Assembly: GCA_029891345.1 (NCBI GenBank) | Contig: CM056994.1 | Location: 61,535,251-61,599,250 of the forward strand | DNA length: 64,000 nt | Reading direction: 5' to 3' | From: Dryococelus australis | Taxonomy: Eukaryota; Arthropoda; Insecta; Phasmatodea; Phasmatidae | Shown here: piece by piece, positions 1 to 11,551 of the stretch | How positions within the stretch are numbered: the stretch's first letter is position 1 | Layout: each line of letters opens with the position of its first letter | Position numbers and translations under genes: made by a program | The notes under the pieces: model-generated | Databases searched by the model: none | The model's input: only the letters and a program-made list of their open reading frames with translations | What the model was told of the DNA's origin: nothing

Positions 1-72
1 TGCCTTGGGTGTGACTGAATAACATACACCCCCAGGACTGCATTTCTGTGAAAAGGACAGAAGGCTGGTCAG

Positions 73-576
73 ATGCACAGTAAGAAGGGTGGTATCCAGT
101 GCCGTAATCAGAGCAGAGAACGCCGAGCTTCGCAGAGGTTAATTAACTCAAAGGTAACCGCCGAAGTTACAAGTGAGGACACGTTACCACCAGCGGAGCC
201 TGAATTTACACCTCAACCTATTTCTCCATTCATTCCTCTTGACCACGAGTCGAAGTTAGACGCGTACTTGGGTATTAGTCAGCCGTGGTCCGATCAGAAA
301 CCAACCATATATCCCCAGCCAGAGATCCTCCTACCCACAGTAACTAAACTGCCACCCAAGCTAGACCAACAAAAGGATGTACAGAACTCTTGTATAATTC
401 ACTTTGCTTCCAGGAAAGTAATCAGGGTTCGACTACCACCGAAGGTAACCCCAAAACCCCACGCAGCTACTTCACCCGTAAATTACATACCCACACGCCA
501 GCCTATGCGACCTCTGCGTATCGTCACATCAACTCCTCCAGCGGGATCAACCACCGCTACCATCACCATGGATTAA
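73..576 (+). CDS. Unassigned proline-rich ORF, possibly a retroelement 3' ORF
   Basis: An open frame of 167 codons from ATG to TAA. The product is rich in proline, threonine and serine, with a basic stretch near residues 115-130 (RKVIRVRLPPKV). No domain is recognisable. Proline-rich, low-complexity tails of this kind also occur downstream of the pol gene in the gypsy element at 17.3-18.1 kb, so a retroelement 3' ORF is possible, but no sequence match proves it. It could equally be a chance ORF or a host exon. There is no neighbouring pol domain in the window because it starts at the edge. Low confidence that it is translated. Confidence 0.25.
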   Translation: MHSKKGGIQCRNQSRERRASQRLINSKVTAEVTSEDTLPPAEPEFTPQPISPFIPLDHESKLDAYLGISQPWSDQKPTIYPQPEILLPTVTKLPPKLDQQKDVQNSCIIHFASRKVIRVRLPPKVTPKPHAATSPVNYIPTRQPMRPLRIVTSTPPAGSTTATITMD

Positions 577-622
577 GCCGTATCACAATACATACCCCCG
601 GGACAGCTGGCATCCTGCATTT

Positions 623-720
623 TGGCAGCTCTTGCAGTGAGGAAGATTGTTCTACTAGGACAGGAAACAATCATGGTTCGACTCACTCTGGGGTTGATTC
701 CCCTCATCTGAGATGGTAGC
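623..720 (+). repeat. tRNA-like repeat (SINE-head-like), copy 1
   Basis: About 100 bases that align with 36,017-36,115. Both share the order GCAGTGAGG/TAGTGAGG, then a variable middle, then CTGGGGTTGATTCCCCTC. The last part looks like an RNA polymerase III B box (GGTTTGATTCCCC in the other copy). It is followed by a C-rich run (about 730-757). A tRNA-derived SINE head is the simplest reading. No clear A box or target-site duplication was found. Confidence 0.4.
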
Positions 721-759
721 CTCCCACTAACCCCCCCCCCCCACCCCCCTTGCCTTAAG

Positions 760-2274
760 AACCTACCATGACCCACCGGGCTAGCGTAGCAACAAACACG
801 CTGCAATAGGATTATTTGCTGAACTTGGGAGGGCAGTCAGCACCCTAACCACTATCTCAAAGATAGGGATGCGTATCAACATCACGTTAGTCACTATCAT
901 CATCACAGAGACTGCTAATGATTTAAATTATAATTATAATTCAGCCTTTGTGGGAATTGCAGAAGTGTAGAGCATAGGGCATTCCGTTTTCAAACGAGTC
1001 AGTATAAATATAATTGTGTTCATTCAGGGACATTTTCCTACCTGAATATAATGCACTTCAGACTAAAGAGTATAGCACAATTCTAATTCATGTAAGAATA
1101 ACTTCAGTCCACAGTTTTGCAAATCATTGAGATTTGAACCTTTGTTGCAGTATTAAGATTACCTATTTAATTTGTTAGCAATTTAAACTTTGCCTTGGGT
1201 GAGAATTTACAAGTGGTAGCAAATGGTTACTGCTGGTCGTATTTCGTCATGTTTGACGGAAAAGAATTTAGAAGCGTTTTACCTTTTGAAGGGGTGTGAA
1301 TACGTAATGATTGACCAGAAGTAAGTTTATGATAAATGTTTGCAAAATATCTAACTCTGACTGGTTTGGTATTTTTGGTAATATCATTTGCATGCTCAGG
1401 GTTATGAGCTTTGGTACAACTACATTATTTATATTTACTTTCTATGCAATAATTACTTGAATAATCAATGTTTACAGTTACCAAGGTAAAAATATTCGTC
1501 AAGTGAAGCATAATCCAGTGAGATACTATTAATGTCAGTATTTGGTCACAGCTGGTTGCATCATGCCAAGTGTGATGAAAATAAATTTATGAAAGTGTGT
1601 TACCTTATTAAATGGTGTGAAGACAGAAATGGTAACTAGAACGATTGCTTGTAAAATATTTTAGCAGTGACTTGTAATACCGCAGTAGAAAGTATACCGA
1701 AAGTGTAAGTTCAAGTTATAGTGGTTTGAGAATAAAGAAATTTTATGAGTTGGTTTTAAGTGAGCCATATACTATGTGTAATATACTGTGGATATCAGAA
1801 AGAGCATTCTATTCAATGTTATGGATTATGGATAAAATAAACTTCTCTTGTATTAGTTTTTTTGAAATTGTGAGCAAACTGGTTTATTTGAATAAAATGT
1901 ATTTTGAATTGAACTGTGATTAATGCTTGTTCCTCCTTTGCATGGAACAATACTAATCAGCAAAATAATCAACATTTTATCTATGAGCATTCCATGTATA
2001 CAACAGGAGAAAAATCAGCCCACATATAGACTTTCTGGTAACATATGCCTACGAGAGAAAATGCTCACTATGAAAGTATATGGCTGTGACTCTCAGCCAA
2101 TAGCACAATCATGAAAACGTTATATTTTCTGGAGGCTTCAGAAAGACAGAACACAGAGGTCCTAAACTATATAAAACTAAACATCCCGTGTTCACATGTA
2201 ATGAAATAAACATTAATCTAGATACTAATTAATTAAATGCAATTTAACTACTATACGGTAGTCATAATGCTCAC
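760..2274. other. AT-rich DNA, no supported gene
   Basis: AT-rich spacer downstream (minus-strand sense) of the 2,275 donor site. Short ORFs at 1,726-2,114 have no recognisable motif and look like chance. The next exon of the minus-strand gene would have to start in phase 0 somewhere below 2,274 or outside the window; none was convincing. Confidence 0.6.
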
Positions 2275-2346
2275 CCATTTTAAGAACTTGCGGATGTATG
2301 TAGCCAAACATGACAGAGCTGCACCAACAAGTTTTCCAGCAGAAAA
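2275..2346 (-). CDS. Exon (fourth visible) of minus-strand helical-repeat gene, RPAP1-like
   Basis: Read on the minus strand, a pyrimidine-rich tract ending TTTTCAG precedes the exon at 2,346, and the donor GTGAGC follows at 2,274. The 72 bases give exactly 24 codons, beginning FSAGKLVGAALSCLATY and ending FLKW, in phase 0 at both ends. That phase matches the phase-0 donor of the exon at 6,325. The peptide looks like one amphipathic helix pair of a HEAT/ARM-type repeat. In RPAP1 proteins a similar short helix containing 'CLASYY'-like residues follows the conserved tryptophan-bearing helix; this comparison is from memory and is inference. The exon is too short to be called on its own; its strength comes from splice sites plus phase agreement. 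Confidence 0.6.
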
Positions 2347-2359
2347 CTGAAAATAAAGA

Positions 2360-2837
2360 AATAAATAAATAAATTACATTAAAATAGAAAATTAATAAAA
2401 CTTACCAATCTTGCCCTGACTATTTTTATTATGTATATATACTAATTATTTCTACTGCTCAGACAAGCTTTGGATTTTATCAAACAATGTAATTAGATCA
2501 CAATAAAATAATTCTATACATCCAGGATTAAATTTTTTTTTCTCAAGTATAATTGGTTTTCAGCATTCAGCTAACTAGGAATATCACAATCTACACCAGG
2601 ATGCAGTGGCTGCCATTTGTAGGATTCCAAGTAAGCCTTGAGATGGTAGAGTAGCCTCGCAGCACATCACCAACAAGCCTAGGCTCCCAGCCTACCTTGC
2701 TAAAACCCAGATGATCAGGCCCTTTACCAAGCTTGTTATTTAGACCCTGGCCAGTACTCCTCTCCCAATCACTCATTTGTACTTGACCTGGTATAAGCAT
2801 ATGGCAAGGATATCACGTGGAAAAAGGTATAAGATCA
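2360..2837. other. Intron sequence, no supported gene
   Basis: AT-rich, with a short (AAAT)n run near 2,356-2,375. A 69-codon minus ORF at 2,591-2,800 has no recognisable motif and is not supported as a gene. Confidence 0.5.
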
Positions 2838-3630
2838 ATTAAAAGAACGAAAAATGGAAAAGCTTCAGGAGTAGATGAAATGGCAATAGAAATGGTAAGA
2901 GTACTACAGGAGTGGCAGTAAGCAGGTTGAGTATTAAAAAGTATATGGCGAAGAAAACATACGAGAGGACTAGATCACAAAGTAGGAAGGATAGTGCCAA
3001 TGTTTAGGATTACACAAAAAATGGAGAAATTTGGGCGGCTCTTAACATCGAGAGTTAATGAGACAACAAAATATGAGAATTGTAATTATATGCCACTGTT
3101 TCAAGATGTTTGAGAAAATTCTGGAAAGAAAAATAAGGAAGTGCAGTCTACTAAGACTTAATTTTTTGCTGTACAAGAGCTGTTGGTACATAGACAAGCA
3201 TTTGGGAAGGATCTGATCAAGAATATTTCTAGATATGGAGAAAGCATTAATTATCTGAAAAGAGACAGTATTGGCAAACAAAGACAGATAGCTGAAGCCC
3301 TAATAAAGGAAGAAATACATAATAAGTAAAGTAAAGATAATGTATGGTGGGAATATACATTGTGTGAGAACTGGAACATGACTGATGGTTTGGGTTTAAC
3401 AGGAGCAAATAGTGAAACAATGTTCTGCACTATACCACTTACTTTTTTATTATAGTGTTAGATAAAGTGGAAGGTAAGATAGTAGCAGAGAATATAAAGG
3501 CAATGTTGTTCCTGACATCCTAATGTGGAAATAAAATGAAGATGAGAAGGAAGAATCAATTGAGAGCTTGAAATAAGGAAGAGAGGAAGTGAAAGATGAA
3601 ATTCAGCACCTAAAAAGTGAGGCAACAATT
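2838..3630 (+). pseudogene. Non-LTR retrotransposon reverse transcriptase remnant
   Basis: Frame-shifted pieces follow the usual order of a LINE reverse transcriptase. KNGKASGVDEMAIEM lies at about 2,850. A segment like 'KMFEKILERKIRK' lies at about 3,095. Then come 'LDMEKAF' at about 3,230 (palm aspartate region), an 'MYGGN...VRTG' segment at about 3,340, and a decayed YADD region near 3,510. Stops and frame changes interrupt every part, so it cannot be active. The family pattern (GKAxGxDxxxxEM ... DxEKAFD ... VRTG) is known from several LINE clades, and I cannot assign the clade. A run of about 20 G follows at 3,653. It lies in the intron of the minus-strand gene, antisense to it. Confidence 0.55.
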
Positions 3631-3652
3631 AGAACAATCAACATGAAGTGGG

Positions 3653-3672
3653 GAAGGGGGGGGGGGGGGGGG
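3653..3672. repeat. Poly-G tract
   Basis: An interrupted run of about 20 G on the plus strand, directly after the LINE remnant. It could form a G-quadruplex and is a likely site of sequencing or assembly error. Confidence 0.8.
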
Positions 3673-3679
3673 TTGAAAC

Positions 3680-4486
3680 CAGACTTCCAGGAAAAAACAG
3701 TGGTGATACCTGCTCCCTGGCTTAGTGGTGCCCAGAGAAGTCGCACTACTGCTAGTAGCCATGTGCCCAGCTGAGGAGAGGAATGTTTCCCAGTTGGAAG
3801 GTGTTCTTACCCCTGGAGTGGAGTGGATGGCATCTATCTATGTCCTCTCCCCTGAGAGCCCAAATAAGCATAATTATCACCAGTCACCACATCTTTGGTG
3901 AGTGGGGGTCATAGCAGGCCTTGCTTTCAAACCCTGCGGTGCTGAGGGAAGCATAGTTACCACTGGTCACTATATGCCCGATTGAGGAAGAAAGCTGTTC
4001 CCTCATGTGCAGCTACTATCCTGAAGGGATGAATGGGATAAGCTGTGCCTAATGCTGAAGGGATAGAGGTAATAATGGTAAGGATACACAGATGGCTAAG
4101 AACTGAGGCTAGACAACTGAGCATATACATTTATTGCTACACTTGCATACACCCAGCTCGTTGCCGGGGCACATGAAGGACAAGAAATAAGCAACAGAAA
4201 GTGGTTTTGAAAATAGCTAAAACAATATATAACTAATATACCCTGATTTTTTAATAAAAGATAAAGTGTGAAAAAAATGTGAAATACTTATTTGTTTTTT
4301 TCAATGTCAGTTAATATTTCTAATGCATTACACAAATGAAATACACATAATAGGGATGAATAAAACATGGTAATAATTGGTACATAGTTAGACATTTTTG
4401 TCTATGTGTTAATTGCTGCAATTTGCTTATTTTACATAAACCTAGAATCACAGCTATTTCACCACAATCTCTTTAAATTAATAGAT
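3680..4486. other. Intron sequence, possible LINE tail
   Basis: Moderately GC-rich up to about 4,170 with two loosely similar blocks ('cagccaccac..ttggtgag' near 3,885 and 'accactggtcac' near 3,960), then AT-rich. It may be the untranslated tail of the LINE remnant. No coding signal. Confidence 0.35.
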
Positions 4487-5332
4487 TGACACATGTCGCT
4501 CATACAACTAATCCAATACAATTACGACTCATCACCAAGAGTACCTCTTCCACCACTACAGACGCGAGTGACACGTTGCCTACCTTACAGACAACAAGAC
4601 CTTATGAACGATTCCTTCTCACCTGGAGGATATGCAACCCGGCAGGAAAGCCACCCCCTACCAAGCGCTGAGAGCCAACAAGCTGCCCAGACCTTGGGCA
4701 AGGCCGAGTGCCACCGACGAGGCACGAAGCAGAAATGCTGACCAGAGTTTTCCCACGCCAACCAGGGCAGGAGGACATCACGCCTCCCCTGCACCCCGCG
4801 CCGGCAGCCAAAAAGGTTCCACTATATAAGTTAACACGCTGCCGAGCTCGAGAGTCATTCTTGATCCATCTCTCGTGACATCCCACAGCACTGCTATCAG
4901 TGCCGGGACCACCAGAGATCTTCGAAGCATTGAGTAAAACCCCCTTCGGCTACTTCACCGCCGAAGACCAGTCAACCCAACAACCAGCGAACACGCTTAC
5001 CAACACGTTAAATTCACTTTGTCTCCCCAAGACATCTTTATTGGACAGTTTAGAAGTATTACATATTTTTTCATTGAGGTAATTCATTTCCGTTCTCCAT
5101 TAGAACCAGGTCGCCTACAACTGGCCAGCATAGTAACCTTCAGCACTCAATTGCCTGGTAGGAGGTAGCACGCATCACATGTTTATTGAGACTTCAATAA
5201 ATATACTGTTATTTTCTACCTTTCAGCTTTTATTTCTTAGAGTATCTATCTGTCTGCTTGCTAGATACAGGTTGATACATACACCTTTGACAAGGACCGG
5301 GGAATTTATAACTACTGAATTAACTTCAGACA
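4487..5332 (+). mobile_element. LTR-like block (candidate solo or 5' LTR)
   Basis: The block starts TGACACATG and ends CTTCAGACA, the TG...CA form expected of an LTR. Inside it lie a TATA box (TATATAA, 4,823-4,829), an arthropod-like initiator about 25-30 bases later (GAGAGTCATTC), and AATAAA signals near 5,197. Directly after the end comes TGGGCGCCC, which resembles a primer-binding site starting with TGG. This arrangement fits U3-R-U5-PBS of a gypsy-like element. I did not find the partner LTR or a gag with recognisable motifs downstream, so it may be a solo LTR or a heavily deleted element. Confidence 0.5.
4823..4856 (+). promoter_or_regulatory. TATA box and initiator of LTR-like block
   Basis: TATATAA at 4,823-4,829 is followed about 25 bases later by CTCGAGAGTCATTC. 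The big gypsy LTR at 20,898 has the same order and a similar start region (CTCGAGAGCAGTCTTCATT), which supports a real RNA polymerase II core promoter. Whether it is still active is unknown. Confidence 0.5.
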
Positions 5333-6324
5333 TGGGCGCCCTTCAAGGGTCCGTCATATTTTCACACGCTCATTAGACGGCCATCTGTTGCTTTCCAAAC
5401 TACCACAGCATTGCTTCCAGTGCTGGTGGAGAGGGACAGAGGAGCCACAACCACTAGTAACACCTTCATCCAGAGAGGGGCGACAGTCTCAAGTTATTGC
5501 CTTATCCCACAGCATTGCTGCCAGTGCTGACATTAGTGACAAACAGCTCCCTGTCTCTGATCAGCCCGCCTAGCGTGGGGGATCAGTGGAGACTTTACAG
5601 AGCCTGGTCAGTAAGCCAAATCTGAACTTACATTGTAAATTGTGTTTAGTTTGTTCGCGTAAAGTTGTACCCAGTAACCTGTGAGCAGAGACTTGATGCC
5701 TTTCAGCCAAAGGCACGGCCGAAAACATAGGGAGTGACACGCAGCGCTTCTTGCCGCCAGACAATTGAGTGCACTTCCTCAACCTACACCGGAAAGACAA
5801 GCAAAACGGGACAGCGCCGCCCAACTCAGGCACGAGTCAGTATCAACTGATCCAGTTATGATATTATTCGTATCTCCATGTATACGCATTCACCCATCAT
5901 GCCATCCCATGGTAAGAGGATTGTTGACCGGTACGGAAGTTCGACTCAGGTGGGACAACATCCACTTCTGGACCAACAAATCTCACCTGTGGAATCGCAG
6001 TTTCGGTGTGGGCCAAGCTCGCTACATCTGGAAAAAAATCTACCACAAACACGGCACCCAAGAAGCAGGAGTAAATGAGTACCAACCAACACCCCTCACC
6101 TATCGCCGCCTATCTAAACTCAACCACCCCACTTTTGGTCTAGTGGACAGAATCCTCAACCACCGTGACTGTTAATCTAACCGGACATAAGATTGTATTC
6201 TGTAACTAATTAAATGACAGAATTTCAAATGATATTCTTACTTTGTCATTGTGTGTCAGTATCCACTACTATGATGGCTGCGACAATAGAAAAGGAAGAG
6301 TAGCAAACAGCAGGAAGACTTTAC
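5333..6324. other. Post-LTR region, no recognisable gag
   Basis: Follows the primer-binding-like TGGGCGCCC. It contains two copies of a motif like CACAGCATTGCTGCCAGTGCTG (near 5,403 and 5,511) also present at 4,885. An ORF at 5,765-6,175 (136 codons) shows no known domain and is not called as a gene. Confidence 0.35.
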
Positions 6325-6616
6325 CGATATTTTGTCCTGAGCAGGCAGTTGAGTTAGCCACTTCTGCACACAGCGCTCAACCAGCTGCAGGTAGCCAGTG
6401 ATGTGAGCATGCCCCAAGGTCAGGACAACCTTCTCCTTGGAGCCAGCTGCATGCTGGGCAGTGAGTACCGACTCCTGTGCATGGGCCGCTCGCACCGCTT
6501 GCTCCAATAGCAACAACACCGCTGCACCGTGCTCCAGTCCGAATGATGCTTCATCCCCGACTGATGTTGCAGACAAATGAAATTGCAGCAGCCGCATCAG
6601 CACCAGGAACAGGTCA
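6325..6616 (-). CDS. Exon (third visible) of minus-strand helical-repeat gene, RPAP1-like
   Basis: On the minus strand the acceptor TGTGTCAG ends at 6,617 and the donor GTAAAG starts at 6,324. The 292 bases start with the last base of a split codon (AG|T, serine) and end in phase 0. The peptide runs DLFLVLMRLLQFHLS, then a segment with GLEHGAAVLLLLEQAV, then HITGYLQLVERCVQKWLTQLP. The alternation of leucine-rich helices is typical of HEAT/ARM-like proteins. RPAP1 proteins have an 'LYPVLMRxLQ' helix after an 'FRLW' helix and later a helix with a W-L-x-x-L end, the same order as here. That comparison is recalled, not computed. Codon use and complete openness argue for a host exon, unlike the broken ORFs around it. 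Confidence 0.75.
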
Positions 6617-6624
6617 CTGACACA

Positions 6625-9060
6625 TCAAACAAAACCTCAAAACCAAATTCTCTATCAGCAACAGAAAAACTAAGTGACCACCAACGCATATTAAACCCAA
6701 TAATGGTAATTCATATAAGCATTTGTAAAATTTCAGTAAAATTTAGTTTTTTATATATATATTTTTTGAAACACAAAAGAGTAAAACATAAATAGAAATT
6801 ATTATTCTGTAAGAGTTACACTTAAAAAGAACAAAACTGGTGCAAAATACAGAAACACAAAAAATCAAAATGTTCTCCTTGATTACAGAGCCCTAATAAT
6901 TTGACCGTTCCAGGCTTGGCTTCTAACACAGTGAGGTACGTGGTCCAAAGGACCTTTCTTGCTTTGGTCTCTGATGAAATTTTAGGTACCTGGCTTAGGC
7001 CTTGAAGTCCCACTGGCTGGGGGATGCTGGTAAGGGCGGGGTTCCTGCAAATTCGGTGCAGGCTAAGTAGGGTATGGGAGCCTGTGGCCTTGGTGGTTCT
7101 GACTGGCCAAAGTGCAGAGCTGTAGTGGCCCAACCCAAGATAGTTGGAGTGTTAGGTAGGTCCCCTTCATTTTAGGGATGAGAAAGGCAACAGGGATGCT
7201 GAAGCAGGTACCTTGAGCTTCATCAGGTGCCGTGTCCTATACTAATGGGCCAAAGAGGGCTGGATGTCCCCTGACTGGCTGTAAGGTGATGGCACATGCC
7301 TGCTAGACATGAACCTATTCTCACAGGCACGTTTACAGGAGTGCTAGCGCTCTAGAGTCCTTTGCTACCTGCCTAGCGCACGCAGCGGCAATGACCACTG
7401 CTTTCCTATTCTTTCTTCACTTGATTTAAGACACGAAGTAGGCAGACTAGAGAGAGAGAATGAGCACCATCAATGTGGCCAAGTGCTGATCCCTTCCCTA
7501 CCTTGTGCTGCAGGGACTGGGTCAGAAATGACACACTCTGAGGCTGCTCTCCTGGCAGAGCAGAAGACAGCAGTCATGGAAGACTAAGTGTGGGACAGTT
7601 TCTCTCATGTTGCATGATGTTCTGAGAATGAAACATGTGATCCACTGACTCCCATACTGCTCTCATGTGGTTCTAGACACAGAGGAGAGAGGTTGTCTAT
7701 TTCAGACCAGGTGTCTACTGACATTTCTAGGTACCCAGTAGTCACACTGCCTTCTGCCTTCCATTGCCAAGTTCTGACCTTTGGTGGTTCCAGAATTGGA
7801 TAAGGCAGCCCATTTACTCAGGTTTGTGGTCCTGTCATTGTGTTACCTTCGTTCACAGTTACTGGGAGACACGGTGCACTAAACCTGGCTCTGACTTCTC
7901 TCACATTGAGTTGCAAAAAGGTCGGTCTGAACGTTCATGTTTCAATCCCTGTGGCATGATAGTAGATATGCTACAATAGATAAGAGTACGATAAACTTTA
8001 GTTAAATTATGGGAGATTCAGTCCATAGACTGATCAAGTTAACTGCTCTTAAGAAACATTAAATCCTCACCCTGTGCACACAAAGATGTCAGAAGGGTGC
8101 AACCGAAGTGCTAATGTAGGAGCAGTGAGGTGAAGGTTATGGAGAGAGGGAACACCAGGTGCAACTTTCAGAGACTGGTATGATTACATTAAAGTATCAC
8201 AGGGAGAAAACTGTTGGTAGCTCAGGGAGTCTTGTAAGTGGATGCGATGATTCCCAAGTGATGGGAGGTGGTCCTTCTCTATGCAAGGGCACAATATGGT
8301 AATGGCTGTGTAGGTGATGGTCCTCTGAGTCAGGGCGTAAAGATGGTAACAATTGCCAGTTTGGGTGTTGATCTGGGGCTTATATAGTCAACCCTAAAGC
8401 AAGTGACGTGGGGAGATAGGTGCAGAGACCCCAGGGAAATGGCCATTCGTTCCTGCACACAAATCATGCACATGTCTGGGGGTGGCACAAGTCAAGAAGA
8501 CAGATGATGACTTGAGATACTAAGAGCACTGTAGGTTGCATTGCTGCTATCTTAGGAGTGAGAAAGCAGGAAGCAAGCCTTTGTATGAATGCTAAGTAAA
8601 AAAATTGGCAGATGATGGGTTCTGTTAAGGACTTCTCAGTTTTATTTTGTCTTGCAAAATCATGTTATAAGTGAACTTGACTCATTTACTTTCTGCGGCT
8701 AAGTTTCTTGGTCAGTTTGACAAGATGGCAGACAAGTAAAAATCGTAATGTGCATGGTCCTCGGGAAAAAATTAATGAACTGTATTTTCGTAACATATTT
8801 GGTCCTCCGAGCCAGATTCACCACCAGTGATATATCGGTGTCACATTTTAACAAGATTCATCATTCTGTGTCTCAGTCTTCGCATATTATGAAGCTTTGA
8901 AGCCGCGTCTTATCGGATCATCAATGACTAGATTCTTTGACTCTGACTCATGTGTGGAAGAAAATTCTATGTATATCAACCCATGTCCCATGAAAGAAAT
9001 TACTCCATGTATTTTTTATGCAAATCAGAAGTGAAATAATAGAATTATGAGCTGAACTGA
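6625..9060. other. Intron sequence, no supported gene
   Basis: First part AT-rich, then a GC-richer stretch (6,880-8,500). The longest frames (minus 6,822-7,133 and plus 7,764-7,979) carry no recognisable motif. It may be an old untranslated retroelement region, but I see no terminal repeats or coding motifs to prove this. It lies at the 3' end (gene sense) of the 39-kb intron. Confidence 0.4.
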
Positions 9061-11050
9061 TGACGAATGATGCATTTTCAACAATTGTAATTATATGACT
9101 TCAGCTCATCAGCAAAATCGCAACGCATCTGATTTCTATGAAGCTTGCATTACCATTGACCATATGTGACAACAGAAGATTGTACTATCTAACCTGCAAG
9201 AATGAACATTCCAGCCAGGGGACATTTTATTATTCACCGGCCAGGAGAAGCTATGCTCTAGGCAACGAGTACTAGTAATCACCGTTAGATGTCACCATTA
9301 GTATGTTTGTAGATAGCCTGTCTCATTATTCCAGCCAGCTGGTGACGTCAAGCAAGAGGCTATACTTTTCGCCAAACCCCGCTCAATGACCACCCCTTAA
9401 CCTTTGACGCCAGCCAATGAGCGAAGAGGCAGCTCCCGGCAGAGCACAAATACAGAGCCAAAATTCAACTCGAAAGCAGTCTTCATTTTCTCAATGCCCT
9501 AGCTGCCGGGAATCGCACCAGCTTACTGTACAGCAATGTTCAGTCATCCACCGCACTAGCTGCCGAAGTACTTGCCAGCTTCATTCCTCGCTATACGTAC
9601 CTTCCCTTCACTGCACCTTTGTACCAGAAAGAATACCTTTCCTAAGCTCCATTGCTGGACTTATCCCATCTCACCTTGCTTACTTTTCCTAGTATTGTGC
9701 CTAATCATAGTCTATCCACACTAGACACTGCGGCCCCGTCTGGGCAACAATGCATTAGGGAGTTCAGATTAGTTACAAGTTGTTTTCACAGTACATTCTA
9801 CCCCAACCCCCACTAGCCTAGAAATGGGTCGCCTCAACCTGAACTATGTAGCTTAGCTTCCCGTTAAGCTCTTGACAAACGCAGGAGGGAGTACGTCACC
9901 ACCTGTTTACTTCCCGTAAAATGGAACAAACCATTGTTGAAATCTATCCTTGAGTTCCATGCTCCCCTAGACATAGCACCTTTTTCCCAGTTGACCTCAC
10001 CCGTGAGTGAAGCGCAGGTGATCCCGAGGATTTGGACTCAAACGAACCAGTAAACAGCTTGCTTACCCACAAGCACATACCTGGCCAACCATTCTACATA
10101 CTTTGGTAGACAGAAAGGCGGAGTCTACACAGGTACATGGTTTCCGGACTCGTTTGTCCGTTTGGTGCTCGTCCTTTCCATCGCACCTCTGTGGCAGAGG
10201 GGATGTTCCCTAGAATAGGAAGACATGGACAGAACCCGTAAAACTGCAGACTGCAAGGCCTAATTTTTTTTACTCACAGCACATTAACACCAAGCACTGA
10301 GATTGAGTATCCGCTCGTCGGCAGCCGATCACGTGGCTATATACCATACAGATCCACAATACCCTGCTATTCACCTCATGGACGTGAGAGTGTATGTGAC
10401 TCCAGATGTCTTTCTCCAGATGCAGTGGTCTCAAGGAGAAGATTAAACAGGTGCTCATTTCCTCTTGGTATTTACAAGATCTGACCCTTGCCCTTGTAGC
10501 TGCATTAGGATAGCTCACGCCTAAGGACCAAGCTCAAGCATTCAGACACTTGCTCATATCAGTCACGCCAGAAATCCTACATGACTTATTCCAGCCACCT
10601 ACATGCCTGAGTAACGAAGTTCACCCGTGGCTCATGGAGTTCATCAGCCAACCGGAATAACAGACAACAGCACCTATAGCCTATCTTACGCCTGTTGCTC
10701 TGTCCCCGTTGACATGAGTCACGTAGCACAGCCAGCCAACTGAACACTCAGAACCATCCTTACATTCAGTCAGTCAGCTAGAACCACACCCTAGCACTAG
10801 CAATCTCCGTCATCCTGGTGTACCATGGCTCAGAGACTGAAACGGAAGATAGTTCTGGCAGAAACAGACTTCATGCCCTCCCAAAAAGCTACCAGGCCAG
10901 TACTCTACACAAGGAAAGCACCGGCCCCACGTAGAGATTAACTGAATCACAAACCTCCATATTAAGGGTTTGCCTAGCTTAACACCCTAACAAAAATTAC
11001 TCTCCCACATACACTTGACATATGCTTAGTCGACAGAGCATCATGCGTCA
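9061..11050 (+). repeat. 5' LTR of the 13.4-kb gypsy element
   Basis: Aligns along its length with 20,507-22,501, from TGACGAATGATGCATTTTCA (versus TGATGCATAATGCATTTTCA) to CATGCGTCA (versus CACGCATCA). Its TATA box has decayed to CACAAATA (about 9,445) whereas the 3' copy keeps TATAAATA. The initiator AGCAGTCTTCATTTTC is kept. So the promoter that should have driven the full element is weakened. Confidence 0.8.
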
Positions 11051-11082
11051 AGTATGAATGCATGGGAGGTTCAAAATGATTC

Positions 11083-11100
11083 TGACGCCCAACATGGAGC
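11083..11100 (+). promoter_or_regulatory. Candidate primer-binding site of the gypsy element
   Basis: TGACGCCCAACATGGAGC resembles the TGGCGCCCAAC type of tRNA primer-binding site with one change. It lies 33 bases beyond the last base that the two LTRs share, whereas a PBS normally abuts the LTR. Either the 3' LTR lost its last bases or this is a chance match. Confidence 0.35.
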
Positions 11101-11193
11101 GTAACTGCCAAAGTTTGTACGAGGTAGTTCGGACATGTCAGCCCGACCTCTATTAAGGTTTGAACGGACTTTGGGTAGTCCTGTAAACACACC

Positions 11194-11541
11194 ATGGTGC
11201 CCAATCTGTCACAGAGTTTTCAACAGCCAGACTCAGTAAGCATGAGCTCGAGTCCACCAATTCAGCCGCAACCGAACATGACCGCTGTTCGCGAGCAAAC
11301 CACCACAGTACTGGAATTAACACGATTCAGTGCGCACACTTCCAACAATGGCACCACTGTTCCTGTCTCGGCTGGGTGGACGAGACTCGCTAGACGGACA
11401 GATTGGAATACAGATGCAAAGATTGCAGAATTAGACAGACAGCTTTCTGCAACTGGGTCACATGCCCCGGCCATGGTCACCACACAGTTAGGTGCATTCT
11501 GTGTGTTGAGACATATAATCTTGCATGCATTGGATGACTGA
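11194..11541 (+). CDS. Possible N-terminal gag fragment of the gypsy element
   Basis: A 115-codon frame just after the 5' LTR and the primer-binding-like site, where gag should begin. The product is serine/threonine-rich with GWTRLARRTDW in its middle. No capsid domain is recognisable. Position is the main argument. It is separated from the gag zinc knuckle at 14,138 by about 2.6 kb of AT-rich DNA that probably includes later insertions. Confidence 0.3.
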   Translation: MVPNLSQSFQQPDSVSMSSSPPIQPQPNMTAVREQTTTVLELTRFSAHTSNNGTTVPVSAGWTRLARRTDWNTDAKIAELDRQLSATGSHAPAMVTTQLGAFCVLRHIILHALDD

Positions 11542-11551
11542 CAAACCAGTC

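Noticed and set aside
4602..4886. Minus ORFs in the LTR-like block
   Set aside because: They overlap the promoter region and only reflect GC-rich composition.
5765..6175. Possible gag after the LTR-like block
   Set aside because: Position is suggestive but there is no capsid or zinc-knuckle motif.
6577..6795. Plus ORF overlapping the 6.3-6.6-kb exon
   Set aside because: No motif; the strand opposite has splice sites and phase agreement.
7764..7979. Plus ORF in GC-richer region
   Set aside because: No motif, no ends or homology cues; consistent with chance.
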